Positions 57,974-64,000 of a stretch of 64,000 nt of DNA are shown piece by piece; position 1 is the first letter of the stretch, and each line of letters starts with the position of its first letter. Where the stretch lies: assembly GCF_017654505.1 (NCBI RefSeq), contig NC_054538.1, forward strand, positions 66,464,678 through 66,528,677, in the 5' to 3' direction. The translations under genes were made by a program, and so were the position numbers. Below the pieces are notes generated by a model, which was not told where the DNA came from, searched no databases, and saw nothing but the letters and a program-made list of their open reading frames with translations. The stretch is from Polyodon spathula (taxonomy: Eukaryota > Chordata > Actinopteri > Acipenseriformes > Polyodontidae).

Positions 57974-58740
57974 TAGTGGTTCTCCAAGTTTTTGGACCTC
58001 GCCCCCCTTTCTCTTGTATGTGGTACTTGTTGATCACAACATAACTCAGTGGAATGATCAAAGTATCATACAGTAATTGTAGGACAGTATTGCCACATGT
58101 GAAAACTTTAACAATAAAGCCGAAACAAAAATTATTTAATTTGTTTCAAAATAATTTCAAACTTACTTAATAGACAAGCAAGCACTGGCAAAATCAGTTC
58201 AGTTTTAATGTGGTGCAGAATAGTGTTGTTTTGTTTATGGACCTTGCGATACCTTCACAGTCAGTGTCTTCAGTAATCGTATCTACATCATATCTACAAT
58301 AACAATCAACAATTTCGTTACAGACTTTCTAGCAAGTCTGACACAAACAATACTAAATTAAACCCTTGTAAAAAAAATAAAAAAAAATAAAAACCACAAA
58401 GAACAGTCCTACTACAGTAGCAAGCAGTTTACAGTGCCTCTGGGTTTCTGATTGCATCATCAATTCCAGATTTTTTAAATCCATTGATGCAAATGTCTGG
58501 TCTACTTTTAATGTTTTCAAGCAAACTAGCTTCATCACTGCCATTATCATCTCCACTTTGATATCTGACACATTATTTCTCTTGTCCAGCATTTCTTTAA
58601 CCTGTTCTGTATACCAGTCTGCCAGAGGGCGGGATCAATACGGGCACTGTATGCCATCCTCTGATTGGTGGAAGTAATATTGCTGATCCAATCAAAACCG
58701 CCAATAAGCCAAAATAAATTATCAGCCGTTAAATGGTATT
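57974..58740 (-). mobile_element. hAT element, same family as 50637-52705, inserted in the minisatellite
   Basis: Left end TAGTGGTTCTCCAAGTTTTT, followed by 'tcttgtatgtggtacttg', matches the right end of the 50637-52705 element inverted. The right part, 'gtataccagtctgccagagg' and 'ctctgattggtggaagtaat', matches the other's left end inverted. The right TIR itself is lost. A 79-codon minus-strand frame (58353-58592) has no recognisable transposase motif. Confidence 0.7.
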
Positions 58741-58774
58741 GTTATTATGTGCGCTGTAATTAAGGACACTACCT

Positions 58775-58975
58775 CATGCCTCCCAGTCCCTCAGCCCTAA
58801 CCACTAGACCACTCTGTCTCCTTCCCAGCCCCTCAGCTGTAACCACCACCACACTACCTCCCTCCCAGTCCCTCAGCTCTGACCCCTAGCTCACACTGCC
58901 TCCCAGTCCCTCAGCTCTGATCCCTAGCTCACACTGCCTCCCAGTCTCTCAGCTCTAACGACTAGACTGTTTCTG
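58775..58975 (-). repeat. 42-bp minisatellite, diverged cluster 2
   Basis: About four to five diverged units. Together with cluster 1 this was probably continuous before the hAT insertion. Confidence 0.8.
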
Positions 58976-59514
58976 AAAAGTGTTGTGTAAAACCAGCCAG
59001 ATTGCTTTATTGAAATATTGCATTTTCATACAATCCCCCTTGTTATCAGATATAGCTTTCACATTGGATCTTTAAAGCAGGAGTATTTCACTAACGATCT
59101 ATGAAACAAAATCTGTGTCTGCTAAAGGCTTTCCAATAGAGACGATCTATCGTTTCTCAGCTGAAACACATTTTTTCAAAGACAGGTTCAATACTATTCC
59201 CTGCCTTAATGAACTCAGTCAAAGAGTAAAACCATCATTTGGTTTAAAATGCACTTCCCTACCTATCACTAGCTGTAGTATCATCCCTATCTCCAATCTT
59301 CCTTTTGTATATATTTTTTAAATTAACAGGTTTTCATACTTTTAAAGAAAAGTCTGCCTACCATATTTTCAGGAGCAACACAACTAGTAGCACTAATTAC
59401 TGTTCCAAAGTCTGCTAAGAGTCCCCTATACTATGTACTTTTACGAATTTCTACAAGAAATTTATTTTTGCCTATTATGCTTCCTCGGTGCTAACCAGAA
59501 GATAACAGTTTCCC
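58976..59514. other. Spacer, nothing recognised
   Basis: AT-rich; a 68-codon frame (59115-59321) has no motif. Confidence 0.5.
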
Positions 59515-59945
59515 ATTCACTCAGCTCTAACCATTAAACCACATTGCCTCCCTCCCATTCACTCAGCTCTAACCATTAAACCACATTGCCTCCCTCGCAG
59601 TCCCTCAACTCTAACCACTAGACCACACTGCCTCCCTCCCAGTCCCTCAACTCTAACCACTAGACCACCCTGCCTCCCTCCCAGTCCCTCAGCTCTAACC
59701 ACTAGACCACCCTGCCTCCCTCCCAGTCCCTCAGCTCTAACCACTAGACCACCCTGCCTCCCTCCCAGTCCCTCAGCTCTAACCACTAGACCACCCTGTC
59801 TCCCTCCCAGTCCCTCAGTTCTAACCACTAGACCACCCTGTCTCCCTCGCAGTCCCTCATCTCTAACCACTAGACCACCCTGTCTCCCTCCCAGTCCCTC
59901 AGCTCTAACCACTAGACCACACTGCCTCTCCTCAGTCCCTCAGCT
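59515..59945 (-). repeat. 42-bp minisatellite, main array (~10 units)
   Basis: Unit on the minus strand: TGGTCTAGTGGTTAGAGC then TGAGGGACTGGGAGGGAGGCAGGG, 42 bp, 10 units with 1-4 differences each. The first part matches the 5' head of tRNA-derived SINEs (compare TGGTCCAGTGGTTAAAG at 61057), including the pol III A box TGGTCTAGTGG. So every unit carries an A-box-like sequence. Because 42 is divisible by 3 it produces a spurious repetitive protein on the minus strand. Confidence 0.93.
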
Positions 59946-60504
59946 TTGTCTTTAATCCCTATTGTTTCTTATTTGTCTTCAATATTTGTCAGGTTTTCCC
60001 TGTAAAGGAATGCCTCAGATGTTCAGTAGGTTTACAGATTGTTTGTATGTCTTTAATCTGGTCTTGTTAGTAACAGAGACATCAGCTTCAAGTGGTTCAG
60101 CATTCACTTTATGTGGTTAAAGAAAAAAAAGTAAGTCTGGCCATCTGGCAAGCCACTGATAGAATTATATAGCTAATTAAATTTTACTTTCATCTTCTAT
60201 TTGTTTATAGCAGAAAATATGTTTGTAAATATGGATGTCAATTTCAAGGGCATTCTCCTCCAAAGCACGATAAAGCTCATATGTGATATGTGGATCATGA
60301 TAATTGCTGCAGGCACTACAGTAGGATCCCCAGCCTGGCAGACACATTTCTTTGGCTTTGCATAGCTAGGGGATAATTGATTTACTTTTAAAGAGACTCA
60401 CATACTGTACACTGTTACGAGACACTGATTTAAACAATAACGGTATTTAGACCGTCCATTGTTTAGATTAATTGAATAAACCCCATTATTTCATAGAAGA
60501 TTTT
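59946..60504. other. Spacer, nothing recognised
   Basis: Unique AT-rich sequence with no gene. Confidence 0.5.
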
Positions 60505-60972
60505 ATTTATTTATTTTAATTTTAGTAGTTGTCAATTATTTTATTATTTTCTCCCAATTTGTCATTTCCAATTGTTATTTTTTTTAGACCACTACCACCC
60601 CTGTGCTGGTTTGGGAGCGGCGAAGATGAACACAAGCTGTCCTTCGAAGCGTGTGCAGTCAGCCGACCGCTTTTTTTCACACTGCAGACTCACCGTGCAG
60701 CCACAGCGTCGGAGGGCAACGCAGCTCTCTGGACAGCTAACAGGCAATTGCAGGTGCCCGTCCAGAATACAGGGGGCACTGGTGTGCAGTGAGCCGTGGA
60801 CACCCTGGACAAGCTAAGCCCCCCACCCCCGGGCGGTGCTCCACCCTGGGAGCTCCCATCTACGGTCAGAAATGAAATAGCCTGGTCTCGAACCGGTGAC
60901 CTCCAGGCTATAGGGTGCAACCTGCACTCCACTCGGAGTGCCTTTACCAGATGTGTCACTCAGGAGCCCTAG
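60505..60972 (-). mobile_element. tRNA-derived SINE, minus strand, about 465 bp
   Basis: On the minus strand the tRNA-like head starts near 60970: A box TGACACATCTGG (60959-60948) and B box GGTTCGAGACC (60894-60884). The long body contains 'ctccgacgctgtggctgcac' and 'acgcttcgaaggacagc' phrases, and the tail 'aattgggagaaaataataaa' ends in an A/T-rich (TAAA)n near 60505. Short direct repeats AGATTTTATTT/AGATTTCATTT flank it. The frames at 60529-60959 are translations of the SINE. Confidence 0.8.
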
Positions 60973-61046
60973 ATTTCATTTTTTATCCAGCCTAAACAAT
61001 TCCCTACAGTGTAAAAGTATAAAAAGGTCATTGAAGTGGGCATTCA

Positions 61047-61175
61047 GGGGGCTGTGTGGTCCAGTGGTTAAAGAAAAGGGCTTATAACAAGGAGGGCCTC
61101 AGTTCAAATCCCAGCTCAGCCACTAACTCACTCTGTGACCCTGAGCAAGTCACTTAACCTCATCATTATTATTAT
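61047..61175 (+). mobile_element. tRNA-derived SINE with Deu-like core
   Basis: Head with A box TGTGGTCCAGTGG (61055-61067) and B box AGTTCAAATCC (61101-61111), followed by 'actctgtgaccctgagc' + 'aagtcacttaacct' (61131-61160), the core shared by Deu-type SINEs of vertebrates. Short tail with ATT repeats. Confidence 0.8.
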
Positions 61176-61274
61176 GCAACAAGATTAAAGGAGTGTGAAT
61201 GAGATTAGACAAGGCTCTCCCCTATTTCTTTACTGCTTTAGCTGCTCTTTGAAGAGACGTGATCTCCCAACCTG

Positions 61275-61277
<3 letters not shown>

Positions 61278-61343
<66 letters not shown>
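61278..61343. repeat. (CT)n microsatellite
   Basis: About 33 CT units; gives false Leu-Ser and Arg-Glu repeats in translation. Confidence 0.97.
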
Positions 61344-61346
<3 letters not shown>

Positions 61347-63320
61347 TGCACAGATAAATCTTTATCAGGTCTCCTTACCAAGGGGGCTACCCTGCTGTGT
61401 GTCAGACTCTCTCCCCCAGTCATCAGCAGGAAGCTGTGAGCTCACATTAATCAGAGAGCAGCGGAGTAATTCCCTCTGCCTTCACCTCACTCCTTCCCTC
61501 CTGTACCTTTATAATAAGCTATGCATAGCTGCTTATTCCTGTAATTACCGGACACAGAAAAAAGCTGATTAATAGAATATTTAAACAGTTTATTTGGGTC
61601 TGTGTGTGTGTATGTCTGTGTTAGTAAAAAGGCTCCTGTAGTTTTTAAAAGAAAATAAGCTTTGTTGAGGGTTCTGTTTTGTTTTCAACGCACCTCCAAA
61701 AGACTTTCACAGGAGGGCATAAATCCATGGAAGTATTGTAACATTTCATTTTTCCTTTTTGAAAATAACTGCTTCACATTTGCATTGTGGCCAGTGTTTA
61801 GAGAATCTGTCCACATATACTTAGATCTGTGTCCAGTGGGAATTGATTTTTAGTGCATAGCCTCTGCTGCTGTTCTTCAGGTTAAAGTTCAGTCTAGATC
61901 TTTGTACAGTCATATTTGTTTCTCTGGTGTACAAGAACCTAGAAGTTGACAAATGCAAACTTATGTACACTGAAAACAGCGAAGTAGAGGAAAGACCAGA
62001 TTAAACATATCGTTTCAATCAGGACTTGGAGGAGCTGACTAACTAGGTATCTCTCGTAGAATTAAGTTAAGAGCTGAAGGTTTAAAGCCTGGTCTTGCCT
62101 CATATCCATTTAAGTCAGGTTTTTCTTCATTTCTTTCCCCTTCTCTCCAGAGTGTTCTCCATTGGAAATGAAAGTTATTTATGTCTGTTACTCTACTATT
62201 TTAAGTATATTTGTGAAGCTGTCCAGTGCTCTAGAGTTAGAAACTCAATTCCTCCTCAATTTAAGATCATGCAACTCACTTGAGTATCTTAACAAGGTCC
62301 ATTACTGATGTTTGGTATATACATTTCACTGCAAACGTCTTAACAGGTAGAAGCTTATGTAACTAGTCTGATCTCACTCGCTGTTCTGCATTCAGTCTTG
62401 CTATGACTTCTGAAGCAACCACACCATCATGGGCCGGCAGGTTCATGCAACATTTATTCCTGATGAACAACAAACTGTGGTTGGAACAGGCACTTCATAC
62501 AGCAGTTATTTCTCTCTCCTATTTATTGAATGTAAGACGGACTAGCATACTACACTGTCTCATAAGTAGTTATCATACTGTAGTTCAGTGTATTTTCTCC
62601 ATGTGAGTTATAATCAAGATCCGACCGTATTGCTAGTCACAGGCCACATACATGAGCATGTATTTTATAATAATAATTAATAATTACTAAATGCCTCAAA
62701 TTCGCAAAAATGACTCAACACATGTAACAACATTCTTATTAGTGGTCCTTACAGATGGTTTTTGAGGTATTATGAACAATATTTCCAGAAATAAAAATAA
62801 TTATAGGAGCACACAGAAAAACAACTTACTATAGTAGGCAATAGCTGATTTCCAACTACAGCCATAAAGCAAGTCATGTAGTTCCTGCCGCAAAATAAGT
62901 AATTGCCTGTTTCAGCAACAAGATGTTTCCCTCTCCCCTCAAATAACAACCCCAATAGCATATAATGCAACCAAACCAATACATTTTGGTAAAATTTTCT
63001 CCTAGTGAGTTTCAAACTTTCCAAGAACAGACACATACCTAGAGAAAATGGGCAAATTCATTGTTTAAAGGTCATATTAATTTTTAGGTGACAGGATGAA
63101 ATATTAACCCAGGAATTAGAATGGTTAGCATGCTTGTGATATAAACGGGAATTGAGTATATAAGGTGTAAAAGGCACCTTAAGAGGTATTGATAGAGCTA
63201 AGAGTGATAAGCGTTATGCTCAACCCCATCAGTTCTTTCTTGAACAACCAACAGGCTGACTGTTATGGAGGGAAATGTTATGCTTTTTCTTCCAGTTTTG
63301 TATCTTAAGCTATTCATGGG
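61344..63320. other. Intergenic DNA
   Basis: No gene. Segment 61430-61570 has conserved-element texture, with a perfect 14-bp palindrome AGCTATGCATAGCT (61518-61531) inside 'ATAAGC…GCTTAT' and a homeodomain core CTGTAATTACCGG. The frame 62770-63036 (minus) has no motif. Confidence 0.5.
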
Positions 63321-63329
63321 CAGTATTAA

Positions 63330-64000
63330 ACGGTTAACTTTAAAGAGAGTGGCTTGTAATCCTGTATTTTTTGGGGTTTTTTTTCTGTTGTAATAATAAA
63401 AATAAACATATCAATGGGGAGGGAATTAAATAAAAAGGGAGGGAAACCTGTGGATCCATGAGCAGTGCAATTATTCAAAGTTTGGAGCATCTGTGGCCAT
63501 TTTTGCTTGGCTCTCGGTGAAAGAGACCAAATCATGTTACCTAACATCTGGTTGAAATGTTCAGTTGTACCATTATCCACAGGGTGATAGGGCGTAGTGT
63601 TGGACTTCTTAATGCCTGAAAGCTGAAGTAATCTGCTAATTAATTCACTATCAAAATTTGCTCCCCCCCCCAATCCAAATGAATACATTCAGGGAATCCA
63701 TAGATGCAAAAGTAGTTATTCCATAACTTCCGATCTACTTGTTTAGCTGCCTGGTAAGAGCATTGGAAAGCATGTGCCATCTTCGTAAAGTGATCCGTGA
63801 TCACTAAAACATCTACAGTTCTTGGAGTCCTGTGTAGTCCAGAAGTCTATGCAGACTAATTCTAATGTAACAGTTGTTTTTATGCTCTCCAATGGCGCTT
63901 GTCCCTCTGGCTGTGGGGTTGTATTGATCATGCATCAGGTACAACATTTCACATTATTCCTCACATCTTTGTCAACATTTATCCAGTAAAACCTCTATCT
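63330..64000 (-). pseudogene. Ty3/gypsy integrase fragment, runs off the window end
   Basis: Minus strand from the window edge: 'FYWINVDKDVRNNVKCC' (the HHCC zinc-binding tail with C-x-x-C, 63990-63930), 'PLESIKTTVTLELVCIDFW' with the first catalytic Asp (63890-63830), then, after frameshifts, 'GANFDSELISRLLQLSG' (63660-63610) and 'TTPYHPVDNGTTEHFNQML', which contains the catalytic Glu (63595-63540). The last parts are 'SPRAKQKWPQMLQTLN' and 'LPIDMFIF'. The second catalytic Asp, expected before GANF, has been lost. Integrates cDNA in active elements; here decayed. Upstream parts (protease, reverse transcriptase) would lie beyond the window. Confidence 0.85.

Noticed and set aside
59559..59912. 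117-codon minus-strand frame with a Gly/Arg-rich 14-residue repeat
   Set aside because: It is the translation of the 42-bp minisatellite (42 = 3 x 14); no start context, no family.
60529..60959. Overlapping frames of 80-90 codons on both strands
   Set aside because: They are translations of the tRNA-derived SINE.
61047..61120. Functional tRNA gene
   Set aside because: A and B boxes are present but the acceptor and anticodon stems do not pair and a SINE body follows.
61195..61572. 125-codon frame with a long Leu-Ser run (and Arg-Glu run on the other strand)
   Set aside because: Product of the (CT)n microsatellite.

Overview
The window is vertebrate nuclear DNA with no intact host protein-coding gene that I can recognise. 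It is about 64 kb of AT-rich sequence filled with transposable elements: Ty3/gypsy-type LTRs, CR1-, L2- and RLE-type LINEs, hAT, Tc1, Tigger and CACTA-like DNA transposons, tRNA-derived SINEs, and long (TA)n, (TTA)n, (TTC)n and (CT)n microsatellites. The repertoire (L2 3' tails with the pattern 'TTATCCAGAGC', a CR1-like LINE ending in an 8-mer TTCTTATG repeat, multicopy zinc-finger/SAM 'transposase-like' genes, a Deu-like SINE) points to a ray-finned fish. A non-teleost such as a sturgeon or paddlefish is my best guess, by inference only.

Layout. 0-11 kb: a textbook solo LTR (1289-1741, target duplication CCTAC), a gag/pol-like GC-rich remnant, a ZMYM1-like hAT transposase relic on the minus strand, then mostly featureless DNA. 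11-17 kb: a TIR element (11441-12437), a Tigger/pogo relic with its own minisatellite, and a long minus-strand LTR (14802-16647). 17-24 kb: a decayed plus-strand zinc-finger/transposase-like gene followed by a SAM/SAMD3-like gene whose coding exon is split by a solo LTR with a 5-bp target duplication; a second solo LTR of the same family lies 0.9 kb downstream. 25-28 kb: a MITE, then a long CR1-type LINE with endonuclease and reverse transcriptase domains. 29-35 kb: a 233-bp-arm inverted repeat, LTR pieces, a rearranged Tc1 element, a CACTA-like MITE and a 200-bp AT-rich palindrome. 40-46 kb: a second copy of the 11.4-kb TIR element, itself interrupted by a CACTA-type MITE, and then the related 2.3-kb autonomous-type element at 43810-46102. 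46-53 kb: a minus-strand L2 interrupted by an LTR-like insertion, a hAT MITE, and a hAT element containing an RLE-type LINE relic. 53-64 kb: a gypsy LTR with primer-binding site and gag remnant, a 42-bp minisatellite that looks amplified from a tRNA-SINE head, two SINEs, and a gypsy integrase relic running off the window end.

The most interesting object is the 43810-46102 transposon. Its long TIRs, CAC-starting termini and 3-bp target duplication (proved by an empty paralogous site for the related MITE) indicate a CACTA/CMC-type element. Its near-intact transposase-like gene has a phase-consistent intron. Its promoter has a TATA box preceded by two textbook heat-shock-element arrays of alternating GAA/TTC units, so it may be a stress-inducible vertebrate DNA transposon.
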